A DNA stretch of 64,000 bases from Streptomyces tendae (lineage in GTDB: Bacteria > Actinomycetota > Actinomycetes > Streptomycetales > Streptomycetaceae). The stretch lies in the NCBI RefSeq assembly GCF_008632955.1, contig NZ_CP043959.1, forward strand, positions 6,820,001-6,884,000. The letters are read 5' to 3'. A program made the position numbers and the translations under genes. The notes below the pieces were generated by a model. The model saw only the letters and a program-made list of their open reading frames with translations. It was not told the origin of the DNA and made no database searches. This document shows positions 40,914 to 49,785 of this stretch, piece after piece; within the stretch, counting starts at the first letter, position 1; each line of letters opens with the position of its first letter.

Positions 40914-41378
40914 ATGACAGCCACGGATCCCGCACTCACCGCCCTCTCCCAGGGTTGGTGCGCCCTCTCGTTGCTGCACGGGAGGATCGAGGCCCACATC
41001 GAGCGTGTCCTCCAGGCCCGGCACGACCTGAGCGTGCGGGAGTACTCGCTGCTCGACGTACTGAGCCGGCAGCACGCCGGTGAGGGGGGCCACCTGCAGA
41101 TGAAGCAGGTCGCCGATGCGGTCGTGCTCAGCCAGAGCGCCACCACCCGCCTGGTCACCCGGCTCGAGGACCGCGGCCTGCTGGAGCGCTACCTCTGCCC
41201 CACCGACCGGCGCGGTATCTACACCGATGTCACCGAGGCGGGTCTCAAGCTCCTCGAAGAGGCACGGCCCACCAACGACACCGCCTTGCGTGAGGCCCTC
41301 GACGAGGCGGCGAAGAACCCCGAACTGGCCCCGCTGGTCCGTGCCGTGGAGACGCTGAAGGCTCCGGTGCCCGCATAG
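40914..41378 (+). CDS. MarR-family transcriptional regulator
   Basis: A 154-aa winged-helix regulator. Typical blocks are SVREYSLLDVLSRQ, MKQVADAVVLSQSATTRLVTRLEDRGLL (recognition helix, about 59-86) and CPTDRRGIYTDVTEAGLKLLE, where DRR is the wing. ATG 40914 has GGAG upstream. It is divergent from the MFS pump gene and probably controls it, with the usual relief by small phenolic ligands. A GNAT gene follows 9 bp later. Confidence 0.9.
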   Translation: MTATDPALTALSQGWCALSLLHGRIEAHIERVLQARHDLSVREYSLLDVLSRQHAGEGGHLQMKQVADAVVLSQSATTRLVTRLEDRGLLERYLCPTDRRGIYTDVTEAGLKLLEEARPTNDTALREALDEAAKNPELAPLVRAVETLKAPVPA

Positions 41379-41387
41379 GGTGCCGCC

Positions 41388-41840
41388 ATGGAAGACCTTG
41401 AGATACGGGCCGCGACCGCCGACGACGTCCCTGCGATCGTCGCCATGCTGGCGGACGACCCGCTGGGCGCGCAGCGCGAGTCACCGGACGACCTCTCGCC
41501 GTACCTGACCGCGATGGAACGGCTGCGGACCGACCCCAACCAGCATCTGGTCGTCGCGGTCCGGGAGGGCCGGGTCGTCGGGACCCTTCAGCTCACGATC
41601 GTTCCGGGACTGTCCCGGCGCGGCTCCACCAGATCGATCATCGAAGCGGTCCGTATCCACGCGGACGAGCGAGGCAGCGGTCTGGGCAGCAAGCTGATCG
41701 AGTGGGCGATCGACACCTCCCGCCGCGAAGGCTGCCAACTGGTCCAGCTGACTTCCGACCACACCCGTACCGATGCACATCGTTTCTACGAGCGGCTCGG
41801 CTTCACGGCGTCCCACGTGGGCTTCAAGCTGCCCCTGTGA
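41388..41840 (+). CDS. GNAT-family N-acetyltransferase
   Basis: A 150-aa acetyltransferase. The acetyl-CoA loop is IEAVRIHADERGSGLGSKLI (RGSGLG as the R/QxxGxG/A signature, about 98-103), followed by ATDTSRREGC-like helix and RFYERLGFTASHVGF at the C terminus. The gene starts 9 bp after marR and is probably in its operon. The substrate is unknown. A perfect 34-bp palindrome with parS at its centre follows the stop by three bases. Confidence 0.88.
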   Translation: MEDLEIRAATADDVPAIVAMLADDPLGAQRESPDDLSPYLTAMERLRTDPNQHLVVAVREGRVVGTLQLTIVPGLSRRGSTRSIIEAVRIHADERGSGLGSKLIEWAIDTSRREGCQLVQLTSDHTRTDAHRFYERLGFTASHVGFKLPL

Positions 41841-41843
41841 CCG

Positions 41844-41877
41844 AAGGGGCCGTGTTTCACGTGAAACACGGCCCCTT
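41844..41877. terminator. 34-bp perfect palindrome with parS at its centre
   Basis: AAGGGGCCGTGTTTCAC is followed directly by its exact complement. The central 14 bases (41854-41867) are parS. It sits three bases after the GNAT stop and would form a 17-bp hairpin in RNA, so it looks like a terminator and a ParB site in one. Confidence 0.9.
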
Positions 41878-41968
41878 GCCGGTGTACGTCCCGGTTGTTG
41901 TCCCCGGCCTATCCGATGCCCTGCCACCCCTGCGGGTCCACGCCGCCGGGCACCGGGGCGCCTTCCTC

Positions 41969-43294
41969 TTACGGCTGACGAGTGAAGACGAACGACCCCA
42001 GGTCGAGATGGCTGACCGTCCCGTCCGGCCGCCGTACGGGCCTCAGGCGCTCCCCTGCGTAGTACCCCTCGAGCCCCACCCAGGTCCCCTCTCCATCCGG
42101 GCGGAACCGGGAGCGCCTCCCCTTTCCGGAGAGCGGCTCCAGTGCCAGCAGCCCGTCGGCCGACAGCCTCAGCCCGAAGGGGTACGTCCCCCAGTACCAC
42201 TGCCCCACCAGTTCGAGCAGGGCCGGATCGGCCTCCCGCAGCGGTTGCCAAGGAGCCGGGAAGCGCGGTTCCGCCTCGGCGACGATCCGGACCAGATCCG
42301 CGGCGACCGTGAACGGCGCCGGGCCGGACGTGCAGTTGGCGAGGACCACCGCGCTCACGTCGTCCGCGAGACCCATCGTCAGGCAGGCCAGGAACCCGGG
42401 GAGCGATCCGGTGTGCCCGACAAGTGCCCTGCCGTGCTGATGACGCAGCTCCAGACCCAGGCAGTACGCGTAGCCGTCGGCCACGTCCGCCGCCTCGGCC
42501 GGTGCCGCCGGTGTCCGCATCTCCCGCACGGACTCGGCGCTCAGCACCCGCTCGTCCCCCGCGGCCAGGAAAGCGGCGAAGCGCGCCAGGTCGCCTGTGG
42601 TGGACCACAGCTGCCCGGCGGGGGCCATCACTCCCAGGTCCTCCAGCGGCTCGGGCTGCATCACGTCCGCCCAGGGGTGCACCGCCCAGCCACCCGCGTG
42701 CGGCGCTTCGGGCCGCACGGTCGTGCGGTGCAGGCCCAACGGCGCGAGCACCTCCCGCCGCAGGACGTCCTCCCACGGCGCACCACGCAACTGGGCGACC
42801 AGCGCGCCCAGGAGGGCGTATCCGGGGTTCGAGTAGTGAAAGCGCCGACCGACGGGGTGCACCAGGGGACGGTCCCCCAGAATGTCCGCGAGTTCCGGAC
42901 GCAGCGAGCCAGGAGTCCGCTCCCACCAGAGGCCAGGTGTCTCGGCGGCCAGCCCGGCACGGTGCGCCAGCAGGTCGGCGACGCTCACTTCGCCCACACC
43001 CGTACCCGGCACGTGCTTCTCCAGAGGATCGGCGAGGTCGAGCAGCCCCTCGTCCCGCAGCCGGAGCACCAGAACGGCGATAAAGGTTTTGGTGATCGAA
43101 CCGATCCGGTACTGGACGTTGCCGTCCGGGACCTCTCCCTCCACCGAGGTCCGGGCCCCGCTCCACACGGTCTTCCCGCCCCGCACCACCGCCGCGACGA
43201 GCGACGGCGCCCGCCCTTCGCTCTGCGCGAGGGCGATCCGGTGCAGCAGGGCCCGCCGGGTACCGGGCAGCAGTTCTTCCTCAGGTGACGTCAT
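41969..43294 (-). CDS. Serine hydrolase of the class C beta-lactamase/DD-peptidase fold
   Basis: A 441-aa protein without an obvious signal peptide, hence probably cytosolic. The serine-nucleophile motif SITK (SxxK) is near residue 68. The YxN motif is HYSNPGYALLG (Tyr about 157), and the third box is HTGSLPG (HxG, about 320). This is the layout of esterases such as EstB and of D-aminopeptidases, so the function cannot be fixed. The C-terminal 100 residues form a beta-rich lipocalin-like extra domain. Divergent from the APH-like kinase. Confidence 0.88.
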   Translation of the reverse strand: MTSPEEELLPGTRRALLHRIALAQSEGRAPSLVAAVVRGGKTVWSGARTSVEGEVPDGNVQYRIGSITKTFIAVLVLRLRDEGLLDLADPLEKHVPGTGVGEVSVADLLAHRAGLAAETPGLWWERTPGSLRPELADILGDRPLVHPVGRRFHYSNPGYALLGALVAQLRGAPWEDVLRREVLAPLGLHRTTVRPEAPHAGGWAVHPWADVMQPEPLEDLGVMAPAGQLWSTTGDLARFAAFLAAGDERVLSAESVREMRTPAAPAEAADVADGYAYCLGLELRHQHGRALVGHTGSLPGFLACLTMGLADDVSAVVLANCTSGPAPFTVAADLVRIVAEAEPRFPAPWQPLREADPALLELVGQWYWGTYPFGLRLSADGLLALEPLSGKGRRSRFRPDGEGTWVGLEGYYAGERLRPVRRPDGTVSHLDLGSFVFTRQP

Positions 43295-43479
43295 GCCACC
43301 AGTTCAGCAGGAACCGTGGCCACGTGCGCCTCCCCACACGTTCGGCGAGGCAGGACGGCCGAACAGCGCTGCAGGGAGCGGGTGTTTGGGATGCTTGTCA
43401 CCGGGTCCGGGCTCCGAGTGATGGCTCTGAAGACACCCGGGGCCCCGGGTGGACCCCGACGTGTGGGCGCACTCAGAGG

Positions 43480-44334
43480 ATGAAGGGGAACGAATTGGAG
43501 CCGGCAGAACTGCGCCGAGCTGTGGCGGCAGGACGGGCAACCGCTGCGGAGATGGGCTTTCAGGTCGACGATGCCGTCGTCATTCACAACTCGGACCGCG
43601 TCGCACTGCGTCTGGTGCCCTGTGATGTTCTCGTCCGGGTCGCGCCCCCGGGACATCTGACGGACTCCGAGTTCGAAGTGGAGGTCGCTCGCCGTCTGGC
43701 CGACGTCGGCGCACCGGTAGCCGAACTCGATCCCCGGGTCGAGCCCCGGGTGTATGTGCGTGATGACTTCGCCGTCTCGCTGTGGACCTACTACGCGCCT
43801 GTGGGACCGGAGATCACGCCGGCTGCCTACGCGGACGTGCTGGAACGGCACCACGCCGCCCTGCGCCAGGTCGACCTGGACGCGCCGCACTTCACCGATC
43901 GAGTGGCCGCGGCGCTGAGAGAGGTGACCGACAGAGAACGGTCCCCCGAGCTGTCCGACTCCGACCGGAGCTTCCTCAGCGACACACTCGGTGGACTGAG
44001 CTCCACGATCAGCGGCGACAAGGCCGGCGACCAGCTGCTGCACGGCGAGGCGCATCCGGGCAACCTCCTCAACACGAAGCGGGGGCCGCTCCTCGTGGAC
44101 CTCGCCACATGCTGCCGTGGGCCGATCGAGTGGGATCTCGCCCATGCCCCCGAAGAAGTGGGAGAGCACTACGCGGGAGCCGACCACGACCTGATCCGGC
44201 GGTGCCGCGCCTTGAACTGGGCGATGTTCTCGGCCTGGCGCTGGCGCCAGGACGACCACATGCCCGACCGGGGTCACTGGAGGGTCGAGGGACTCCACCG
44301 CGTCCGTGCCGCACTCGATCGCTGCGGGGCCTGA
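43480..44334 (+). CDS. Aminoglycoside-phosphotransferase-like kinase
   Basis: A 284-aa protein of the APH/choline-kinase fold, starting at ATG 43480. The Brenner motif is LLHGEAHPGNLL, where the usual catalytic Asp of HGD is Glu, and the metal-binding motif is LVDLATCCRGPIEWDLA. HGE is found in a subgroup of these enzymes, some of them maltokinase-like or inactive, so activity is uncertain. The substrate could be a sugar, choline or a drug. It is convergent with dnaB, which ends 54 bp away. Confidence 0.82.
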   Translation: MKGNELEPAELRRAVAAGRATAAEMGFQVDDAVVIHNSDRVALRLVPCDVLVRVAPPGHLTDSEFEVEVARRLADVGAPVAELDPRVEPRVYVRDDFAVSLWTYYAPVGPEITPAAYADVLERHHAALRQVDLDAPHFTDRVAAALREVTDRERSPELSDSDRSFLSDTLGGLSSTISGDKAGDQLLHGEAHPGNLLNTKRGPLLVDLATCCRGPIEWDLAHAPEEVGEHYAGADHDLIRRCRALNWAMFSAWRWRQDDHMPDRGHWRVEGLHRVRAALDRCGA

Positions 44335-44388
44335 ACCCAGGGAAAGGGCTTCCGGGACCTGGTCCGCACCGAGGTGGGCGGTGACCGG

Positions 44389-45867
44389 TCAGGTCTGCGC
44401 CATGTCGACGAAGCGTGAGTAGTGGCCCTGGAAGGCGACCGTGATCGTCGCCGTCGGGCCGTTTCGGTGCTTGGCCACGATCAGGTCGGCCTCGCCCGCG
44501 CGCGGGGACTCCTTCTCGTAGGCGTCCTCACGGTGCAGCAGGATGACCATGTCGGCGTCCTGCTCGATGGATCCCGACTCACGCAGGTCGGAGACCATCG
44601 GCTTCTTGTCCGTGCGCTGTTCGGGACCACGGTTCAGCTGGGACAGCGCGATGACCGGGATCTCCAGCTCCTTGGCGAGCAGCTTGAGGTTACGGGACAT
44701 GTCCGAGACCTCCTGCTGCCGGCTCTCGGCCCGCTTGGAGCCGCCGGACTGCATCAGCTGGAGGTAGTCGATGACGACCAGCTTCAGGTCGTTGCGCTGC
44801 TTCAGGCGTCGGCACTTGGCACGGATCTCCATCATCGACAGGTTGGGTGAGTCGTCGATGTAGAGCGGCGCCGCGGAGACGTCGGGCATCCGGCGGGCCA
44901 GACGGGTCCAGTCCTCGTCGGTCATCGTGCCGGACCGCATGTGGTGCAGGGCGACGCGGGCCTCCGCGGACAGCAGACGCATCGCGATCTCGTTGCGGCC
45001 CATTTCGAGGGAGAAGATGACGCTCGGCAGATTGTTCTTGATGGACGCGGCCCGCGCGAAGTCCAGGGCCAGCGTCGACTTACCCATCGCGGGACGCGCG
45101 GCGATGACGATCATCTGACCGGGATGCAGACCGTTGGTGAGCGAGTCGAAGTCGGTGAAGCCGGTAGGAACGCCCGTCATCTCGCCGCTGCGCGACCCGA
45201 TCGCCTCGATCTCGTCGAGGGCGCCCTCCATGATGTCCCCGAGCGGCAGGTAGTCCTCGCTGGTGCGCTGCTCGGTGACGGCGTAGATCTCCGCCTGCGC
45301 GCGGTTGACGATCTCGTCGACGTCGTCGTCGGCCGCGTATCCCATCTGCGTGATGCGCGTGCCCGCCTCTACCAGGCGCCGCAGGACCGCGCGCTCGTGC
45401 ACGATCTCCGCGTAGTAGGCAGCGTTGGCCGCCGTGGGCACCGTCTGCACGAGGGTGTGCAGGTACGACGCGCCGCCGACCTTGTTGATCTCGCCGCGCT
45501 TGGTCAGCTCCGCGGCGATCGTGATCGGGTCGGCCGGCTCACCCTTGGCGTAGATGTCGAGGATGGCCGTGTAGATGGTCTCGTGGGCCGGCTTGTAGAA
45601 GTCGTGCCCCTTGAGGATCTCCACGACGTCGGCGATGGCGTCCTTGGACAGCAGCATGCCGCCCAGCACCGACTGCTCGGCCTCCAGGTCCTGGGGCGGA
45701 ACCCTCTCGAACGCGGAGCCCCCGCCGTCCCAGACCCCTCGGTCCGGGCCGCGGTCGTGCTGCTCGTCCCGGCCCCGGCCGTGGTCACCCGTGCGACGGG
45801 AGGCGGGCAGACGATCACTGGGACCGCTGTCGGCCCACGGGTCGTCCAAGGGCTCGGAAATGCTCAC
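44389..45867 (-). CDS. dnaB: Replicative DNA helicase
   Basis: A 492-aa hexameric helicase. The acidic N-terminal extension (about 50 residues) precedes the domain starting VPPQDLEAEQSVLGGMLLSK. Walker A is ARPAMGKST (about 240-248), Walker B is VVIDYLQLM (about 345-353), followed by DMSRNLKLLAKELEIPVIALSQLNR, and DLRESGSIEQDAD is motif H4. It unwinds DNA at the fork, loaded by DnaA at oriC. It faces away from the presumed origin on the right, co-directional with the leftward fork. No intein is present. Confidence 0.97.
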   Translation of the reverse strand: MSISEPLDDPWADSGPSDRLPASRRTGDHGRGRDEQHDRGPDRGVWDGGGSAFERVPPQDLEAEQSVLGGMLLSKDAIADVVEILKGHDFYKPAHETIYTAILDIYAKGEPADPITIAAELTKRGEINKVGGASYLHTLVQTVPTAANAAYYAEIVHERAVLRRLVEAGTRITQMGYAADDDVDEIVNRAQAEIYAVTEQRTSEDYLPLGDIMEGALDEIEAIGSRSGEMTGVPTGFTDFDSLTNGLHPGQMIVIAARPAMGKSTLALDFARAASIKNNLPSVIFSLEMGRNEIAMRLLSAEARVALHHMRSGTMTDEDWTRLARRMPDVSAAPLYIDDSPNLSMMEIRAKCRRLKQRNDLKLVVIDYLQLMQSGGSKRAESRQQEVSDMSRNLKLLAKELEIPVIALSQLNRGPEQRTDKKPMVSDLRESGSIEQDADMVILLHREDAYEKESPRAGEADLIVAKHRNGPTATITVAFQGHYSRFVDMAQT

Positions 45868-46050
45868 CGAGCCACCTCCTCCCGTCCGCCGGAGCGGATC
45901 TCGCCGTGCACCTCAGTTCTACGGCACGGCACTGACAAATAAGGGGGCCAACTCCGCTTGTCGCGCGCCGGATTTGTGGCTTTTTCGAAACCGGTGGACG
46001 GAGCAGGCGCCGGACCACCGTAGGCCCGTCGGCACCGTCAGCCAATCTGG

Positions 46051-46313
46051 TTATCCACAGGCCATGTGGACGACCGGCCCAATGCTGTGGAGAACTCTGC
46101 GAAACCTGTGCACGAGCCGGTGGACAGCCCTGTGAACAAGCCTGCGATGGGCGCCCGAGAAACGTTCTGACCAGCTCTTTTACCGTCCACCGGCTGTGCA
46201 GACAAAAAACTTCCTCGCAGGGATCAAGATCCGTTCATGAGGTGTACGCAAGCCCACACCCTCAGCCACGACGTAAGGGTCATCGTCCCATTGCATCTCT
46301 TACCTGTGGATGA
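46051..46313. promoter_or_regulatory. DnaA-box cluster between dnaB and the MATE gene
   Basis: The 460-bp gap holds TTATCCACA (46051-46059, perfect) and a series of one-mismatch inverted boxes: TGTGGACGA (46065), TGTGGAGAA (46086), GGTGGACAG (46119), TGTGAACAA (46131) and TGTGGATGA (46305). It is the third cluster in the window. Its position next to dnaB fits the S. coelicolor H24 cluster by inference, and it covers the promoters of both dnaB and the MATE gene. Confidence 0.7.
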
Positions 46314-46327
46314 TTAGATTGGTGCAC

Positions 46328-47665
46328 ATGACACAGGCCCCCGCGCGCCCCAAAGCCGCCCGCCGACAGCACGACCGGGAGATCGTCCTGCTGGCTGTCC
46401 CGGCCTTCGGCGCGCTCGTCGCCGAGCCGCTGTTCGTGATGGCCGACAGCGCCATCGTCGGCCACCTCGGCACGGCACAGCTCGCCGGACTCGGTGTCGC
46501 GTCGGCCCTCCTGATGACCGCCGTGAGCGTCTTCGTCTTCCTGGCCTACGCCACCACGGCGGCCGTCGCCCGGCGCGTGGGCGCCGGCGACCTTCCCTCC
46601 GCCATCCGTCAGGGCATGGACGGCATCTGGCTCGCCCTGCTGCTCGGCGTCCTGGTCATGGCCGCCGTTCTCCCCACGGCACCGGCCCTCGTGGCCCTTT
46701 TCGGCGCTTCCGAGACCGCGGCCCCGTTCGCCACCACCTATCTGCGCATCTCGGCGCTCGGCATCCCGGCCATGTTGATCGTGCTCGCGGCGACCGGTGT
46801 ACTCCGCGGACTGCAGAACACCCGGACCCCGCTGTATGTGGCCGTCGCCGGCTTCGTCGCCAACGGTGTCCTCAACGTCGTCCTGGTCTACGGCGCCGGC
46901 CTCGGGATCGCCGGCTCCGCCTGGGGCACCGTCATCGCCCAGTGGGGCATGGCCGCGGTGTATCTGACCGTGGTCCTGCGCGGGGCACGTCGGCACGGCG
47001 CCTCCCTGCGTCCGGACGCCGCCGGCATCAGGGCCTCGGCCCAGGCGGGTGCTCCGCTCCTGGTGCGGACCCTCTCGCTGCGGGCCATCCTGCTGATCGC
47101 GACGGCCGTCGCCGCACGCCTGGGCGACACCGACATCGCGGCCCACCAGATCATCCTCTCCCTGTGGAGCCTGCTGGCGTTCGCTCTGGATGCCATCGCC
47201 ATCGCCGGACAGGCCATCATCGGGCGCTACCTGGGAGCCGGTGACGCCCAGGGCGCGCGGGACGTCTGCCGTCGCATGGTCGAGTGGGGTGTGGCGGTCG
47301 GTGTCGTCCTGGGTGCGCTGGTCGTGCTGGCCCGGCCGCTGTTCCTGCCGCTGTTCACCAGCGATGCCCTGGTGAAGGACGCGGCCTTGCCCGCCCTGGT
47401 GATCGTGGCGGTCACCCAGCCCATCTGCGGCGTCGTCTTCGTCCTGGACGGCGTCCTCATGGGCGCCGGAGACGGGCGGTACCTGGCCTGGGCGATGTTG
47501 GTGACCCTCGCCGTGTTCATTCCGGCCGCCCTGCTGGTCCCCGTCCTCGGCGGCGGACTCACCGCGCTGTGGATCACGATGACGCTCATGATGACCGTGC
47601 GCATGCTGACCCTGTGGCTGCGTTCCCGCTCCGGCCGCTGGGTCGTCACCGGCGCCGCACGCTGA
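46328..47665 (+). CDS. MATE-family efflux transporter (DinF-like)
   Basis: A 445-aa, 12-TM exporter from ATG 46328 (MTQAPARPKAARRQHDREIV). Family blocks include PLFVMADSAIVGHLGTAQLAG (residues about 36-56), STLRG-type VLRGLQNTRTPLYVAVAGF, IAHQI and DALAIAGQAIIGRYLGAGD. MATE pumps use H+ or Na+ gradients to extrude cationic drugs; DinF-like members also resist oxidative stress. It reads toward the rplI operon and ends with a parS and a shared terminator. Confidence 0.9.
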   Translation: MTQAPARPKAARRQHDREIVLLAVPAFGALVAEPLFVMADSAIVGHLGTAQLAGLGVASALLMTAVSVFVFLAYATTAAVARRVGAGDLPSAIRQGMDGIWLALLLGVLVMAAVLPTAPALVALFGASETAAPFATTYLRISALGIPAMLIVLAATGVLRGLQNTRTPLYVAVAGFVANGVLNVVLVYGAGLGIAGSAWGTVIAQWGMAAVYLTVVLRGARRHGASLRPDAAGIRASAQAGAPLLVRTLSLRAILLIATAVAARLGDTDIAAHQIILSLWSLLAFALDAIAIAGQAIIGRYLGAGDAQGARDVCRRMVEWGVAVGVVLGALVVLARPLFLPLFTSDALVKDAALPALVIVAVTQPICGVVFVLDGVLMGAGDGRYLAWAMLVTLAVFIPAALLVPVLGGGLTALWITMTLMMTVRMLTLWLRSRSGRWVVTGAAR

Positions 47666-47666
47666 C

Positions 47667-47680
47667 GTTTCACGTGAAAC
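47667..47680. promoter_or_regulatory. parS, perfect, after the MATE gene
   Basis: GTTTCACGTGAAAC begins one base after the MATE stop codon. Confidence 0.95.
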
Positions 47681-47709
47681 ACCGCGCCGGCGTCACAGCG
47701 CACCCATGA

Positions 47710-47745
47710 CATGGGGGCCGCATCCGAACGGATGCGGCCCCCATG
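47710..47745. terminator. Bidirectional terminator (MATE / rplI)
   Basis: CATGGGGGCCGCATCC pairs with GGATGCGGCCCCCATG around GAAC, a perfect 16-bp stem, 25 bp beyond the rplI stop. Confidence 0.9.
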
Positions 47746-47770
47746 CTCACTGCTTCAGCGAGCGCTGCAC

Positions 47771-48217
47771 TCAGGCGGCGACGACCTCGAGGCTGACCTT
47801 GGCGGCAACCTCCGGGTGCAGACGCACCGACGTCTCGTGGGCGCCCAGCGTCTTGATCGGCGAGCCGAGCTCGATGCGGCGCTTGTCGACCTCGGGACCA
47901 CCGGCGGCCTTGATCGCCGAGGCGATGTCGGCCGGGGTGACGGAACCGAAGAGACGACCGGCGTCGCCGGAACGAACGGCCAGGCGGACCTTGACGCCCT
48001 CGAGCTGGGCCTTCACCTGGTTGGCCTGCTCGATGGTCTGGATCTCGTGGATCTTGCGAGCGCGACGGATCTGCTCGACGTCCTTCTCGCCACCCTTGGT
48101 CCAGCGGATCGCGAGCTTCCGCGGAACCAGGTAGTTGCGAGCGTAACCGTCCTTGACGTCGACGACGTCGCCCGCGGCACCGAGACCGGTGACCTCGTGG
48201 GTGAGGATGATCTTCAT
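47771..48217 (-). CDS. rplI: Ribosomal protein L9
   Basis: A 148-aa L9. The N domain is MKIILTHEVTGLGAAGDVVDVKDGYARNYLVP (the signature GYARNYL), with a long connecting helix to about residue 75 and then the second domain (RLFGSVTPADIASAI). It binds 23S rRNA at the base of the L1 stalk and helps keep reading frame. Last gene of rpsF-ssb-rpsR-rplI, starting 18 bp after rpsR. Confidence 0.98.
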   Translation of the reverse strand: MKIILTHEVTGLGAAGDVVDVKDGYARNYLVPRKLAIRWTKGGEKDVEQIRRARKIHEIQTIEQANQVKAQLEGVKVRLAVRSGDAGRLFGSVTPADIASAIKAAGGPEVDKRRIELGSPIKTLGAHETSVRLHPEVAAKVSLEVVAA

Positions 48218-48235
48218 GAGTCGGTCACCCTTCCC

Positions 48236-48472
48236 TTATCGCGCGGTGGACGTGTAGGGCAGCAGCGCCATCTCACGGCTGTTCTTGACGGCCGTGGCGA
48301 CGTCACGCTGGTGCTGCGTGCAGTTGCCGGTCACGCGGCGGGCACGGATCTTGCCGCGGTCGGAAATGAACTTCCGCAGCATGTTCGTGTCCTTGTAGTC
48401 CACGTACGTGACCTTGTCCTTGCAGAATGCGCAGACCTTCTTCTTAGGCTTGCGCACAGGCGGCTTCGCCAT
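48236..48472 (-). CDS. rpsR: Ribosomal protein S18
   Basis: A 78-aa S18. The N terminus carries MAKPPVRKPKKKVCAFCKDK, with the C-x-x-C of zinc-binding (C+) S18, and RRVTGNCTQHQRDVATAVK holds two further Cys/His positions. It binds S6 in the small subunit. Some Streptomyces have a second, zinc-independent S18 under Zur control; this is the zinc-type copy. It lies between ssb and rplI. Confidence 0.98.
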   Translation of the reverse strand: MAKPPVRKPKKKVCAFCKDKVTYVDYKDTNMLRKFISDRGKIRARRVTGNCTQHQRDVATAVKNSREMALLPYTSTAR

Positions 48473-48515
48473 GGTGTTTCTCCTGTGTGATCAAGAAGTG
48501 TGGGTACGGCCCGCC

Positions 48516-49103
48516 CTAGAAGGGAGGCTCGTCCGAGTAGCCACCGCCGCTGCCGCCGGAGCCACCGCCCCAGCCGCCGCCACCGCCCTGCTGGCCGCCG
48601 GCGGGAGCACCGCCGGTCGCCCACGGGTCGTCGGCGGGCGCGCCGCCGCCCTGCTGGCCGCCACCGGGGCCGCCGCCCCAGCCGCCACCACCCTGGCCGC
48701 CGCCGCCACCGCCGCCGTAGCCGCCCTGGCCACCTCGGCCGGTGGTCTTGGTGACCTTGGCCGTGGCGTTACGCAGGCTGGCGCCGACTTCCTCGACGTC
48801 CAGTTCGTAGACCGTGCGCTTGACGCCCTCACGGTCCTCGTAGGACCGCTGCTTCAGCCGGCCCTGCACGATGACGCGCATGCCTCGCTGGAGCGACTCC
48901 GCGACGTTCTCCGCCGCCTGACGCCAGACGGAGCAGGTCAGGAACAGGCTCTCGCCGTCCTTCCACTCGTTCGTCTGACGGTCGAAGGTGCGGGGGGTCG
49001 ACGCGACACGGAACTTCGCGACGGCCGCACCGGACGGGGTGAAGCGCAGCTCGGGGTCGTCGACAAGATTGCCGACGACCGTGATGACGGTCTCGCCTGC
49101 CAT
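48516..49103 (-). CDS. ssb: Single-stranded DNA-binding protein
   Basis: A 195-aa SSB. The OB fold covers residues 1-110 (MAGETVITVVGNLVDDPELR, MRVIVQGRLKQRSYEDREG). Then comes a Gly/Gln-rich linker of about 75 residues with runs such as GGGGGQGGGGWGG. The acidic tip GYSDEPPF docks repair and replication proteins. It coats single-stranded DNA at forks. The long glycine linker is typical of the essential SsbA of Streptomyces. Located in the r-protein operon between rpsF and rpsR. Confidence 0.97.
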   Translation of the reverse strand: MAGETVITVVGNLVDDPELRFTPSGAAVAKFRVASTPRTFDRQTNEWKDGESLFLTCSVWRQAAENVAESLQRGMRVIVQGRLKQRSYEDREGVKRTVYELDVEEVGASLRNATAKVTKTTGRGGQGGYGGGGGGGQGGGGWGGGPGGGQQGGGAPADDPWATGGAPAGGQQGGGGGWGGGSGGSGGGYSDEPPF

Positions 49104-49180
49104 GGGGGAACCTCTCGGCGGGTTTGCTGCTGGCTGCTTGTGCTGCTACTCGGATCCCGAAATCAGCTGAGCGGAGAGGC

Positions 49181-49471
49181 TCAGTGGGTCTCGGGACGGA
49201 GGACCTTGGTCCGGAGGACCGACTCGTTCAGGTTCATCTGGCGGTCGAGCTCCTTGACGACCGCAGGCTCGGCCTGCAGGTCGATGACCGAGTAGATGCC
49301 CTCGGGCTTCTTCTTGATCTCGTACGAGAGACGACGACGGCCCCAGGTGTCGACCTTCTCGACCTTTCCGCCGCCGTCACGGACGACAGAGAGGAAGTTC
49401 TCGATCAGCGGGGAGACAGAGCGCTCCTCGAGATCGGGGTCGAGGATGACCATCACCTCGTAGTGACGCAT
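49181..49471 (-). CDS. rpsF: Ribosomal protein S6
   Basis: A 96-aa S6 beginning MRHYEVMVILDPDLEER at ATG 49471, with a perfect AAAGGAGGT ribosome site. WGRRRLSYEIKKKPEGIYSV and NESVLRTKVLR are family motifs. S6 binds S18 in the small subunit. It is the first gene of rpsF-ssb-rpsR-rplI; the gap to ssb is 77 bp, and the order is the usual bacterial one. Confidence 0.98.
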   Translation of the reverse strand: MRHYEVMVILDPDLEERSVSPLIENFLSVVRDGGGKVEKVDTWGRRRLSYEIKKKPEGIYSVIDLQAEPAVVKELDRQMNLNESVLRTKVLRPETH

Positions 49472-49785
49472 GTGGAACCCACCTCCTTTGGACTCAGCGG
49501 CCACGGTCGTTCCGTGGCAGGAGGGTCGTGATGCGTTGCGCAACGATGTCTGTCAGTAGAACAGCCGCCACTGACAATCGAGCCGGGCGGCGGTCACCGG
49601 GCCGGACGGGACGGGGTGTGACCCGGTCCTGCTCATGCCTGGCTCTGTCCGGACAGACACCGGTGCAGACGGTACAGAGTACCCGCACAGCGGCTTCCGG
49701 TTGAAATCCGGCCGTGGGGACCGTCAATCTGTACACATCGGGTGTGTACGGCGCTACGATGCGCCGCCCATCGCAGGAGGTGCCC
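49472..49785. other. Leader of the rpsF operon and divergent promoter region
   Basis: A 314-bp gap. On the minus strand the leader contains a hairpin CCACGG/CCGTGG (49501-49517) and the inverted repeat CGTTGC/GCAACG near 49534. S6:S18 complexes repress rpsF operons in many bacteria by binding such a leader; I could not match the consensus by eye. The right part should hold the promoter of the small membrane-protein gene. Confidence 0.5.
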
